Below are positions 35,956-49,000 of a DNA stretch of 64,000 bases, one piece after another. The position numbers and the translations under genes are program-made. How positions within the stretch are numbered: position 1 is the first letter of the stretch; the number at the start of each line of letters is the position of its first letter. This DNA is from Citrus sinensis (lineage: Eukaryota > Streptophyta > Magnoliopsida > Sapindales > Rutaceae), in assembly GCF_022201045.2 (NCBI RefSeq), contig NC_068557.1, positions 7,750,001 through 7,814,000 of the forward strand, in the 5' to 3' direction. Below the pieces are notes generated by a model that was not told the origin of the DNA, searched no databases, and saw only the letters and a list, made by a program, of their open reading frames with translations.

Positions 35956-36848
35956 TTATTATACTTATATATATCTGTTACAATCCAATTTTCATCGCTC
36001 TGTTTGCCGAAAACGAAGGCGTTTCAAAACAATTCTTTACAGCAACCAATCAAATCAATCAGAGCTTTTGGCCGTTGAATTCAGGTTGAAACGTCGACGA
36101 CGGTGTGAAGATTAGAGTAATGCAGATCTGAAAATGTGATTATTATATGCATTTAATTGCCTTCAACGTAGAATTCTGAAAGGGAATATGTAAACAAGGC
36201 TTCTGGTTTCGTTTTTTACAGTTTTATATTTGGTCTGTTTTTTTTATTATATCTCCTTTTTAAGAAATAAAAATCGCATATCAATGCTGCATTGAATTGG
36301 GTTTCACGTTCACGTAGTATTCGGATCTGTCTCTGTGGTCCAAGGTGACAGCATTTATTAATTTAAGTTTAATATCATATGCTATTATATCTAATTAATA
36401 TTTATTATCACGTAGATGTCATGACTGTATATCAATACTGTTAATGTGCTACTGAAAATTGATGACAGTTTTTTTTTTCTTTTTTTTTTTAATATGATTA
36501 ATGTTAGGTAGAGGTAATAACTCTCGTTTTATTAACGCTAATTATGTGCTAAAACACCATGCACTAAAAGTATCCCGATACAAAAAGTTCTTCAGCAAGA
36601 ACCATAACAAGCAGCATAAATTAACAAGCTTAATTAGCTCATGTATATTAATTGTGCTGTGTTTTCTCCAGCTGGCAGAGATGTTTATTCAACGCACAAG
36701 CTCAAAGCCTCCGTGGGGGGTTCTAAGAAATTCTGCCAAAACAAAGCCGAATTGAATTTTCTATTGATAAGAATGCAGATTAAAAATATCAATTATATAT
36801 GGAGTAAGATAATGAATACTGAAATGGAGTGGAGAAGCAAATTAAAGC
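35956..36848. other. NPG1 upstream region and LTP 3' flank
   Basis: Upstream DNA of minus-strand NPG1, then the 3' flank of the minus-strand lipid transfer gene. A TATATATA string occurs near 35968-35977, only about 15-20 bases from the NPG1 ATG, too close to be a normal TATA box for this start. No separate gene recognised. Confidence 0.45.
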
Positions 36849-37190
36849 TCACTTGCTACAGTCGATATCGGGGGTGATGGGAACGCCGATGTCGACGCCA
36901 CATTCTTTGGGGAGTTGACGAGCTTTGTCCAGCTTGATGCCGCGATAGCGAGTTGCCGCATCTTTGATGCATTTACAAGCAGCTTGCCTGTCTGCAGTTG
37001 TTGGAGTGTTGTCTTTCAGATACTCGACACCAGTGCAGCATGCCCGAGATGGCTTGCCTTCCCCGGTCAGATATGCCAAGCAAGGAGCTAGAAAGGAGTC
37101 GACTTGGCCGCAGGTTATAGCTGCCTGGCCTCGCTCCACCATGACGATCGCTGCCAGTAACATCACAGCAAGAACCACACCGGCTTTCAT
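36849..37190 (-). CDS. Non-specific lipid transfer protein, type 1
   Basis: Small secreted protein that binds fatty acids or phospholipids in a hydrophobic tunnel and acts in the apoplast, in cuticle lipid deposition or defence. The 113-residue product has a hydrophobic signal peptide of about 23 residues (cleavage likely after GQA). The mature part, about 90 residues, begins AITCGQV. It shows the eight-cysteine pattern C-C-CC-CXC-C-C (ITC, LAPC, RACC, CKC, KEC, DIDC) of type 1 LTPs. The frame ends directly after DCSK, and the stop TGA is inside a GTGAGC string that could serve as a splice donor. Many LTP genes have an intron exactly here, so a two-exon form ending a few residues later is possible. 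A TATA box lies 88 bases upstream of the ATG. Confidence 0.9.
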   Translation of the reverse strand: MKAGVVLAVMLLAAIVMVERGQAAITCGQVDSFLAPCLAYLTGEGKPSRACCTGVEYLKDNTPTTADRQAACKCIKDAATRYRGIKLDKARQLPKECGVDIGVPITPDIDCSK

Positions 37191-38045
37191 GTTTTCTAAT
37201 AATGCTGGAGGATTTTGAAGGTGTTTGGTGTTTTTGTGTTGCCTTCGGTTACGGTTTCTCTAGGGAGGTTTTGTGGGTATTTATAGCGCATTGTGGGAGC
37301 TGCTGTTACAAAAGCTTTTGGCTTCTTGTTCCGGCTGCAGCTCCAAATGTCGTTTAGCTATCAGAAAAGCAGCACACAGCCGTTGCACAAACAGATCCTT
37401 GCTCGTTCATAGCAGTACTCCAGCGGAACAGATGCGTGACTGAGACTGGCGTTACAACTTCAGAAAGTGAAGAAACTGTACGTGTTTTGCGAAATTTTAC
37501 TTGCTCTGACCACACAATCCATGTTCCATAAGACACCGCCCGCAAGATCAGCAGGAATCCCAGGAAAAAGATAAAAGCTAACCTGTAAATCTTTTACCAT
37601 TTCAGCATCCGGTTTGATTTCTCTCTATAATTTCAGTATGTTGAATGATGTGACCACGACTATATTTATCAATCGTACATCCGTGCAGTCTTCATCTTAT
37701 AACTCCGATAAACTCACATCTAAAGATAATTAAATTACACAGATCATTTGTGAAAGTTACATTTTCGTCTCTCAGACATTAGGTTAAGTGTAACAAGTCG
37801 AAGTTAAACAACAAACATTTCATTTATCTACTTATCTCAAACTCAATAAAGCAACTTGACAAATGATTTTTCATTCAATAATCAATATCGTAGCTGCTAT
37901 TAGGTAATAATAAACTTGGGTTTGTGTTCATTTATACAATTTTTTTTTTTTTAATCAGAACCAAGCAAGAAACAACAGTTGATTTTTTCTAATCACCACT
38001 AAGCAAGTACACAAGTATAATAGCCCTCTTCCAACTAAAAGAGTC
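37191..38045. other. LTP promoter region and GRXS14 3' flank
   Basis: Upstream sequence of the LTP gene, then AT-rich DNA and the probable 3' UTR of the glutaredoxin gene. No other gene recognised. Confidence 0.5.
37278..37285 (-). promoter_or_regulatory. TATA box of LTP gene
   Basis: TATAAATA on the minus strand lies 88 bases before the LTP start codon, in the context GCTATAAATACCC. This is the usual spacing for a highly expressed small plant gene. Confidence 0.65.
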
Positions 38046-40730
38046 TCAGGTGCACAGTGCCTTCTCCAATAGTTCTTGCAATTCCCCATTCTTATAGGCC
38101 TCTGTAAATTAAAAAAAAAAAAAAAAAGAAATCAGAACAGTTGACAATTCTGAATAATATGCCTACTTGAATACTGTGGGCTTATTATCCTGAAGATGTT
38201 GCAAACTGCCACAAGACATAACGAAGCAAAACAATAAATTGATTTTAGAATTACATTTGAAGTCAGTAAACAAAGTGTCAAAAGATTTTAAGATTCAAGC
38301 TAGTAACTGCAAGGTAATACGACCACATAAAAAAATACAAACTTAAAGAGGAAACTATTCTTATTGCAAGAAGTAAATTCCTAAATCAAAACTCAGCTGA
38401 TTTATCTACAAAGTAATAATCCATTCTCATTCCTAAAACTTGAGAGCCAAGACCAAGTTGTGTATTTCGCTCCAGTGTATTTATGCACATGAATCGTACA
38501 CTGAATCTAAACCTGCTGCAGTGACACAGGAAACTAATTTTCTTAATTTTCATTCATTGTGATATTTCATAAAATTTCAAATATTCTTAGAGATTTGTAC
38601 TTATTTCTACATTCAATGGTGTAAGGCAGTTATTTTACTACTCACAAACCGAGTGATCCTTTTCCAGTCCACAACATGACATCCATTGAATATTTTAATT
38701 GAGTTCCTTGGTTGAACTGATGAAGGCATGTATTAACATATTAAAATTAGTGAAAAACTGAGTTAATGGTGCCGCACATTACCAATTTTCTTTCTTTCTT
38801 TTTCAAATGCTTTATGCGAAAAGTATAATAGTTGATTGAAGTTGGTGAAACAATTAGAAAAGAGAAATATTAAAGTAAAATTCTCTCCGGATACACCAAA
38901 TTCCTAATTCTAGATATAATAATGTCCATATAAAGGCAAGAGTACTTGACTTACAACCAAGTAATATGTAAACTAGCATTATGAATTTTCTTGCAAACAT
39001 CACACATGGAGACAAGAAAACAATGTCCGGTTTTCTTTCCCCAAATCAGTATGTTCAAATGAATCATCAAATCTGAATTCATACTCTCTGCAGGGAAAAG
39101 TGGCTATGAATTCACTAATGCATCATACACAAATCAATTCCCCATAATTATAAGGCCACTAATTTGTGTAAACTGTACTAAAATTTGATTCATCTTCTCA
39201 TTTAAGTTTTCTAAAATATATTTACAAGACATACACATAAGCGAACATCATATTTGTTGTTAACAATAAAATGTTAGAAATCGTGTCAGTGATAGATGCG
39301 GAGTGCAAGTACTCTGCAATTAAGTTTATGATGTCTATACCTATAATCTTTCTGATATAAAAGAGTCTGAACTATGAAATATATGTGGCAAGGATTTTAG
39401 CTATTTTTGCATCCCTAATTTTAAGAACCAGACCAAGGACTCATCAGGGATCACAACTTGTAATACAGCATTGACTACATGGCAAGGGCCAAATCACGGG
39501 CATGAACCATCAACTTTCATATTTTGAGAAACATATGCAATCATATCCTTTCAATGCATTGTCCACAGGCATTCACATCTTTTGTATGCAAACACAACTA
39601 CAGGTTCCAGTAAGTAAAATGCTTATTTGAAATATAAATTCTGATATCTTCCAATATTGGACTTCCTTATCAAAAGGTTCCAGTGCATCAATTGAAAAAA
39701 ATTTAACAAACAATACAAGGTTTAAATGATCAGCACACTGAGTTAGGAAAGATTAAAATATCCGACAGTCTAATGCGTTTAGCAACCACGCTTCATAGAC
39801 ATGAACTAGATACAAAAAGCATAAAGATCACAAACAACTAGCCAAATAGTGCTGCTGAAGTTTAAAAGATTCAAGAAATCCATTAGCTTACCAACTGTGA
39901 TGTCACAGCCACCAAAAAACTCTCCTTCAATGTAAAGTTGAGGAAAGGTTGGCCAACTAGAATACTCCTTCAACCCTTGTCGTAACATTTCATTTTCTAG
40001 AATGTTTACCGTTTCAAATGGTGCATTCAAGGACTTCAATATCTGCACCACAGTGTGTGAGAATCCGCATTGTGGGAAATCCTTCGTGCCCTTCATAAAC
40101 AGAACCACTTTGTTTCCTGTAACAACTTTATCCAATGTTGACTTGAGCTCAGGTGTCAAAGCTGTAACACAAAGGAACAAAAACAGATATCATCATTCTG
40201 ATGTAAGTTTCAGCAAAAGAACAGTAAAGAGAAAACTAATCAATACAAATTATATTATAATTAACTATTTTCATACGTAAAAATAAATTTAAAAAAAAAA
40301 GAAATCCTTTCAGTAACTTAACAATTTACAAACTCAAAGCCTACATATGATAAACCTCAACTCAGTTGAATTAATCTTACAATCACAAAAACCCCATTTT
40401 GTCAGGTCAAAGTAGAACACAATTGACTGTCTAATCAAATTCAATTTGATAAGCCAAGTTAAATTTCCGAGCTAAATTAGGGGAAATTTTAGGCAAAAAC
40501 TGGAAGTGAAGGGTACCAGAAGCCAAGCAGCGAAAGGTCGTGGCTTTGTTAGACTTAACCCCCAACAGGCGGAGATTATTTGTGACGCCGGTCAAGGAGC
40601 GCGGAGAGTAAGATGACGGAGATGCGAAATTCACAAGCGGAGGTGGAAAGGATGCAACTTTGCCCACCGATACTGATTTACAGGTGAAGGCGCGTGGCGT
40701 TGCAGTCATCGACGAATGAAGAAGAGCCAT
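38046..40730 (-). CDS. GRXS14: Plastid monothiol glutaredoxin, CGFS type (GRXS14-like)
   Basis: CGFS glutaredoxins bind [2Fe-2S] clusters with glutathione and pass them to plastid targets; Arabidopsis GRXS14 (CXIP1) is the homologue. Minus-strand exons: 40730-40517, 40161-39892, 38101-38046; GT-AG borders, 179 codons plus stop. The first exon encodes a serine/threonine-rich, basic chloroplast transit peptide of about 70 residues. The second encodes the glutaredoxin fold with KGTKDFPQCGFS (CGFS at residues 103-106), WPTFPQLYIEGEFFGGCD (TVP-like and glutathione-binding GGCD elements). The third encodes the end, EAYKNGELQELLEKALCT. The 1.8 kb second intron separates the short last exon, which would be missed by frame length alone. 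Confidence 0.94.
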
Positions 40731-43005
40731 AACAGCCCCAACTACGAGCAGCTCCTAATCTTTCCTTCTTTGTGTTCCTGTTAATGCTGACCAGGTGTAC
40801 TTTGTTTCCTTCTTGTTTGTTTTGCTGCTTTTATTTATTTTTATTTTTAATCTTAAATAATATTTCGTTATTGATATATATTTTTTAATTTTTTTAAAAC
40901 ATTTAACAATTTTTAATTAAAATATGTTCAAGAATCAAGAGAGTTTGTTTGTGGTTATTCAATTTTACTTTGCTTATTTTTTGTAAAAACGAAAATAACA
41001 TCCAACCACCCTCTCAATTAACATAATAACACTTTTGATCTCTCTGAAATAAAAAGTACCATAATGTCAAAACTAACTTTATATCCGTTAAACATACACG
41101 GATCATGAGTAAAAAGGTATTAATATACTACATTTAGGCTAATATTAAATATTTATAATTTAAAATTTTGTTATAGTATTTTATTAATGATTAAATATAA
41201 AAATAATATCTATGGTGATCACCACCAATTACTGTTTGTTATTATCAGGAACCTAAGACCCTGTAATACCCCCAAAGAAAATTTTTTCTTTTTAATTTAT
41301 GTCGTAAAGTGAAAATTTAATTTAATAGGTAGAAAAAATAAAATACACTTAATAAGGGGACATTATGAGTCTTATTCTAAAAAATATTTATTGTAAACGA
41401 AATAATTATTTGAAAAAGTAGAAAATAAAATACAATTCAAATACTAGCTCTAATTCTATCCAAAACAAACCCTAACATAATATGAAATTTTTAAAAATTG
41501 ATAATAAGATAAGCAATAATCAATAAAATTTGATAATTTAATAACAAAATACAAGTTTCTTATGTTGGGAGAATAACTTTAAAAAATTGACTCTATAAGT
41601 AAGATGAAAATGTTCTGATAATAGAGTGAACCACTAATATTTTGGCTTTTATTAGTAATTGATCGGTGAAAGTTGCGAAACAAGACAAGAGATAATCAAA
41701 ATAAACAATTGGAAAAATATATTCTTAATATTGAGTAGCCGTTTTTAATATATCTATGATGGCAGTTTGTAAATTTTAATAAAAGTATTATTATTTTTCC
41801 TCATCTATAGCCAGATATAGCCCGCTAATGGGTCCGTCCTCATTATTATTGACCATCATTTGCTAGGTTCTTCACTAGTATGATTAAAATTTTTGTTATT
41901 GAATATATTTATTTGTACCATCATTGAGGAATTTTGAGCTACTATTTATATAAAAACATTAGTAAAATTTTGCATTCACTTTTATAATTATTATTGAATG
42001 ACAAATAGTTATAGCCAACACTATTTAATAGAAAATTGACCTAGCTTCTAATAGATGTGGCGAAGCACCACTCTTTTTTTTAGTGACGAAACCAAAATTT
42101 TAATTTGATACCATAATTGATATATTTTGAATTTGACTACTTTACAACATAAAATTTATAAAATTGAAGAGGCCAACACTGGGGATTAATAGATAAACCA
42201 TAAAATCTTGTAGGATATAACAAAAATGAGCAAAAAAATGAGGGGGCTAAACATAAGAATGACATAAAATAGCTCAGTTTTATTTTTTTATTCTGGAATT
42301 TGATTTTTTTTTTTAACCCGAGGGTGTGTGGCCTTGGACGCTCGATAAGTACATATAGTTCCGTTCTTGCCCTCGCTACCGTATCATGTATAAGTTGGTC
42401 ATTTAACAGTGTCAAAATACGCTTGTTAGAGGGCAGCTGAAAGCCTGAAAGTGATTATTCAAAAATTATTTGCTTTGAATTTTGTAATTTGCAATTTCAT
42501 CTTTGTCCCGCTTTGTCTTTTCATCCGATTAGTTATATTTGTAGTATTTATTTGGATTTTGTAATTGCAATTTTATCTTAGTCCTGTTTTGACTTTTCAT
42601 TCTAGTTTTGTTTGTAGTATTTCTTTGAAAAAAAGAAAACCGATGAACCAGTTGCGGACCCGTTCAGTTGGTAGGAGTGTTGAGCCTCAGTTTACCAGCT
42701 ACTCAGCTAGCAAGTAGCAAAGTAGTGGCTAGTCACGGTCAGGTCAATCTCGAAAGTAAAATTAAATTAATTAATTAAAAAAATTTAAAATCAAAGAAAA
42801 AGCTCCATGCGTCTGTCATCCCCATCCAATCTATTCAATCCATGTATCATCATCAATCAGCAAGACATGAACACTTGATTCATTTGTGTCGCTCGTAGCC
42901 GTCCGATGAAAGAGGAAAAGTTATTGCTAAGAAGAAATCAAACAGACGAGGAGTAATTACTATTCTTAATTATTATTATTAAAATAGCTTTACGGCCGTC
43001 ATTTG
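40731..43005. other. Divergent intergenic region, GRXS14 and MOS14 promoters
   Basis: 2.3 kb between two divergently transcribed genes. It is AT-rich with no supported gene. The 92-residue frame at 42137-42415 (minus) has no visible family. A more GC-rich part at 42640-42740 is probably upstream sequence of MOS14. Confidence 0.5.
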
Positions 43006-46000
43006 ATGCAGATGGACTTGCAAATCAAGGTGGCGCAAGCTGTTCACGTCTTGAATCACGACACCGAATCATGCAACCGCGTAGCAGCGAATCAGTGGCT
43101 CGTTCAGTTTCAGCAAACCGACGCTGCTTGGGAAATCGCCACCTCTATCCTCACCTCCGATCGCCAGTCCTTCCTCACCGATTTCGAAGTCGAGTTCTTC
43201 GCAGCTCAGATTCTTAAGCGAAAGGTCAATTTCTAGGGTTTCGATTCTAGTCCTACGCTTCTTGCTGCGCACTTTTTTTTTTTTTTTCCTTCTATTAACA
43301 TTTTTTTCTCTTCAGTTTTTCTGTTAACAAAATGGAGGCTTTACGTGTGGGAAAATACAATATTCGTAAAGTTATTTTCTAGCAACTGCTCTGAAAGTCA
43401 AAACGTGTCGTTTTATGTGTGTTTTGCGCTGCAGGGTTTCGAAAAAGCATGTCTTTTTTCTCCTACTCGTGCATGCATTTTCATTGGTTTTCCCTCGAAA
43501 ATACTGATTTTTAAATACAATAACTGTAGCATTTTTATATTTGGAAGTAGAAAATTTAATTTCTCTTTTTCCTTTTTCTGTTTTACAAACAGTTTTTCAA
43601 GCGTCTATACTTATTGCAGTAGTTAAGGTCTTGGTGTGCTAGCTTGGATTGTTTCTTCCTGTAGTTATTTGGAGGATGAAGTGTGCTTGCATTATTTTGA
43701 TTAAAGAGTTGACAACAATAAGAGTAATTCCAAGTTTACTGTTGCATTGACTTGATTTCTTTGGTGTTTCAAATATTAAACCCATATGACAACAGATAAA
43801 AATTGTTTGAATTATTGGAGTCTCGTTAATTGATACATTCGATGCAATTGTTTCAAATTACCTCCGAACTCTCTCACAAAAAATATTTTCTTCCATTTTT
43901 TGAGTGAATGATACTTACACACTATGTCACAATGCAGATTCAGAATGAAGGATATTATTTGCAGTCAGCTGCTAAAGATGCTTTGTTAAATGCTCTTCTT
44001 GTGGCTGCCAAAAGATTTAGTTCGGGTCCTCCTCAGGTAATTAAGCTGTTCTTTCTCTGAGAGGCTTCTGTGTGCTGCAATGTATTCACCTTTCAAAATG
44101 ATTTGTTTATTCTTTTCACTCAGTAATGAGTTATGCTTTATCTAAATAACAGCTTTTGACTCAAATCTGTCTTGCACTCTCTGCTCTCATCCTTCGTGCT
44201 GTTGAGCATGGAAAACCTATTGAGAAGCTCTTTTACAGTCTCCAGAATCTACAGAGCCAGGATAATGGCAATATGGCTGTTCTTGAGATGCTTACTGTTC
44301 TTCCAGAAGAAGTTATTGACTGTCAAGCTTCTGATTGTAATATAAGTTCAGCCCACAGAAGCCAGTATGGCCAAGAGGTTTAGGATTTTCCTTTTTGTTT
44401 TGACACATATTCCTTGTGTGTTTCTACCTTCTTATTTATTTAGTCTTTTCTTTGATTCTTCTCTGCATTTAGTTATGTGTGCTGTTTGCTTTGGTGTATC
44501 TTAATTATCTTCTAATAATAATGTCCTGGTCTATTTTATTCAGCTGCTCTCCCACACACCCATGGTTGTTGAGTTCCTCATGCAGCAATCTGATAAAAGG
44601 TTTGATGGTGGTGTTCCAGTTCAGCTACATGATAGGAACAGAAAAATTCTACGCTGCTTACTAAGTTGGGTAAGATAGTTGAAAAATATGTCAATAGCTC
44701 ACTCTACTGATTTAAAGTTGAGTGCAGATTTTTATCTACAAGCAGCATTACCGCCTTCATTATTGTTTTCAATAAAATTGTTGGATTGTATGTCACTAGT
44801 TTGAAACTGAACAAAATGGATTTCTGTGCTTAATTTGCATGCTTTTCATTTTATATAAATGGTTGTTGCACATGTATGATTTTCAAATTGTGACAACATT
44901 CTAGCATTCAGGTTCGAGCTGGATGCTTCACAGAGATTTCCCAAGGCTCGTTGGCAGCTCATCCACTTCTTAATTTTGTTTTCAACTCTTTGCAGGTATA
45001 TTCATAATTATTTTCATTTGTTTAATCGACATGGTGTTTCTATTTAAGCGTTCAATAATAGCATGAGTGTGGATTTTTGTCATCGTACTGGTTGTTATAG
45101 GTTCAATCTTCATTTGATGTGGCCATTGAAGTTCTTGTTGAACTCGTGGGTCGGCATGAGGTATGCTCTTGCTCTGTGGAATGATATTGGATGCTCGTAC
45201 TACCATGTATACACAAATTTTGTAATCACATTCCTCTTCATTGCCTGTTGTTTATCTATTTGATCTGGTGTTTATAACGTTTTTGATTCATTTAATGCAC
45301 CAAGTTAGAGTGTTTCTGTGAAAGACATTTTGGTGTATGGTTTAGATGTCAGTAGATATGTGATTTACCTAGTTATACAAGAAAGTGGCACCTTTAGAGC
45401 AAATGTTGTTGTCCTTTTAATTAAGTGGTGGCAAATTATTTGTCCCATCTGAATTATCAAGCAAAACAATGTCTACATCGGTTGTTATTCCATATCAAAT
45501 AGGTGGTGCTTTTTGTTTTACTTTTGTATCCATGGGTATTCTTTCCTTCTTCTTCTTTTTCTTGAAGTGAATCTAGGCTGCAAGGTGGTACGGTGGGATG
45601 CTCTCTTATTATTGACCACTGAGCCACTTGTCCATTGCTTGTATCCTAATGCCAAGTCATAATCTATTTATCAATGAAAATTGTTGCTACTTCTCATAAA
45701 CTCATATTTTCAAGGCAAACTGGGAGTCTACTTTCTTACAATTATGCTGTGATTAAATTTTGTGCAAACATTTCGTTCAAATAGGGTAATCTACATTAAC
45801 TTGTGCTTGCTTTGCAGGGGCTACCTCAGGCTTTGTTATGCCGAGTACCTTTTCTTAAAGAACTACTACTTCTACCGGCTCTTACTGATGGAGATGAGAA
45901 GGTTATTGGGGGTCTTGCCTGCTTGATGTCCGAGATTGGACAGGCTGTAAGTGCTTAGCAGGATTTTTTAATGTTTACTAATTTCTTTTCCGAAGATTTC

Positions 46001-49000
46001 TTGCTTTTTTTTATTGCTTTTGTTGACAGTGAGATAAAGATGTATCTTATAATTATGACTTGATATTTCTTAAACTCTCTTTCTGATTTATATTTTTTTA
46101 CTTCTTTTGTTCATTAGGCACCATCTCTGATTGTAGAAGCAAGTCCCGAGGCACTTGCACTGGCGGATGCCCTCTTGAGGTGATTTCTCAGTGTTTTAAC
46201 TTCTGCATATCGTTGTTTGTTACTGTATTTTTGTTGTTATTCTTTGTTTATTTGTTGTTGGGTCCTATATTTGGAAGTTGTTTCAGTAATAACACTTATT
46301 TGGAATCTACCTCACATGCTTCACCATGTGGGCAAGCATCTTAAAATATGCTGATCACACTTTGCTTGAAGCCAGTGTGTTTGGTGATTTGTGTGGAATT
46401 GAGTTCCGAAGTTATTAGGCATTAGACAGTCAGCATATAAGTTCTTAATAACTTATAATGGGCATGTAGCTGGGAGCATGCAGATGTTAAAGTGTGCTCC
46501 TTGCAGTCTGTTGGTTATGCTTCTTTCCCGCAAGTTTATTTATTTAGGTTATCCTCTTATCATGCATTTTTATTTTTTCTCACATACTTGTTCTGTTTCT
46601 GTTTATTGCTTTGGCAGCTGTGTAGCATTTCCAAGTGAAGACTGGGAGATTGCAGACTCAACTTTGCAATTTTGGTATTGACTTATTCCCTTGTTTGGTA
46701 TTTTCTGATTCTCTTAAATTGTTTTCAGATCTGATGAGAGAATAGGTTGAAAAGTTATATTTTCACTTAATTGGAGGACACTTCCTTTTTCTCTTCACTT
46801 TTCGTGAGAGTATCTGGATTTCTTCTGTGATTTTGTAACTTGATAGTTGGCCGATGATTATTGAATGGTTGGATGTTTATGCATTCTATTAGTTTTTTAC
46901 CTGATGGATGTCAACATGCTTCAGAGGATGTCATTGAGTTTACAATGTTTAAATTGTATGCCTGATATCTTATGTAGGATGCCTTTTTGAATTATAGACT
47001 GAAGTCAACTGCAATTAATGCTTGTCTTTGTACCTTTTTTTTTGGGTTTATGGAGAGAAGTTGTAACTGGGCTTGTAAACGGAATCGCTCTTAAATTGTT
47101 AAGTTTTGGCTTCTGAAGGAGTTATAGGCTGACAGTACAGTGCATGGATTACCGCCTTTTTATGATAAAAGAACTAGGGAAAATACTATTTTCAATGTTA
47201 AAACAATGTAGGAACTGGATTTAGTATTTATGGCCAATGAGGTTGGGTCCAAAGGAAGGAATTGGTTTGAATGTTGCTGTCTTTCATGTGAAGTCAGTCT
47301 AACCACATAGGAAGTAGCAAGAGAGAGTGGATTATGTGCTACAAGACTTATTCATGTAGAAGCAGGAGTAATAGAAAACAAAAACCAAGTTACTGACTTG
47401 GTTGTAAGAGGAAGAAACAGCTGAGGATTGTTTGATGATAATTCAAACGTGTAGATGTATATGGTTTTCTTTCTTGGTTTTAGGAGGTCCAATGTAACTT
47501 CCCACATAGCTTAAATGTCTGCAAACCTATTTCTGGTGGGAGTACATTTGGTTTCTCTTTTAAATGTAAGTTATTGATATACCATTGGTTGCTCAAACTA
47601 GAGAATATCATGAATAAATTTTGATTTGTGGTAGTGTTCTTACTTTGTGCAGTTTAGTGTTCCTTAAAATAGCGGAATGTTCTCTGAAAGTGTGCATCTA
47701 TCTAGAATAAGATTTCCTGGTGAAAAAAGATGCAACAAAGCTAGTTTTGCAATTTTAGGCAATATGGAAAACATACAGTTTTCACTGTCTAAGTTTTTGA
47801 CATTTATAAGTCCAGCAAGGTTGATAATACTGGTTTTTCTTATGGGAACTGTTTAAGGGGTGAGTCTTTGGCAGTTTTAGCCAGGTGGATGATAGTTCAA
47901 TGATTGTTACTCCTAGATTCGACCACTTATGGTGAAGATTACTTTCAGAGAGCATAACAAATTTTATCTGTTGATTTTACCTTTAATTCTGACCTTCAAT
48001 GATTATGGATTTTATTTCGAGTCCCTAACTTTCGTCTAATCTTATTTAAACATTAGTTGTATGGTTATGCTAGCGGGTTATTGATTCTCTCGCCTCAAAC
48101 TCTTTTACTCAATGTCTGAACTACTTATAGTCAAAGCTGATTTTCTTGTTGCAAAAGATGAGGACTTTACCATCTTGTACCAGTTAGTAGTTTGATTGGG
48201 AGACTACTGTACAATTTATTATTAAAGGTCACTTAACTCTTGATAAAGTATCATAATATGATCTCTGTTTTCTTTTCCAGGTCTACTCTTGCGAGCTATA
48301 TACTTGGACTTGATGCAAGCATTGCAAAAAATAAGAAGCATGTGGAAGACATGTTTTTTTCTGTATTTTCGGCTCTACTTGATGCTCTTTTATTACGTGC
48401 TCAGGTTTTATATCCATCTTCACTGGTCTTTTCTTAAGAGTCCTATTTTTAGTTTTTTGGGAAGACATATTTCTCACTTACTATCACTACATTTATGTAG
48501 AGATGCGAGTCAGCACCTCTGCCTTTCCTGAACTTAAGTTAGCATATATTTTTTTTAATTTATTTATTAAAAAAAAACAGTGAAGAAAGAAAGACTGAGT
48601 TCATACCAATCTTGTAGTTATGCTTTTTATTACTATTGGCATGCTGCCCTGCCCTCTAAACAAGTATGCATAAATAGATGACTAGGAGATTCATTGTGTG
48701 CATCTTCTTGGGGAATAATTTTTTACGGATATTGTGGTTGTTGGCTGTCGTTTATTTTTTTACACATCATCACGAACATCAATGTTTTCACGAATTGTTG
48801 TAGCAAATGCCAATCTACTTCCTATACTGGATGTAATGTTCACAATGGAATTTTTTGGTCCACATGCTCAAAGAGGCTTTGCAACAGTAATTCCAATTTT
48901 TCATCTCCTGCTTATAACTTTTTAATTATCAAACACAAAGGTAACTGATAGTTACATGTGACAGGTGGATGAATCTTCATTTAATGATGATGGTATGGTT

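Noticed and set aside
35968-35977. TATATATA as the TATA box of NPG1
   Set aside because: It lies only about 15-20 bases before the start codon, leaving almost no leader.
36849-36860. Calling a second LTP exon downstream of the GTGAGC string
   Set aside because: The donor is plausible, but no short second exon with a good acceptor could be fixed, so the single-exon frame was kept and the alternative noted.
48694-48948. 84-residue frame between MOS14 exons 10 and 11 as an exon
   Set aside because: The homologous protein continues directly from exon 10 to the exon at 48965; this frame has no family match and lies in the intron.
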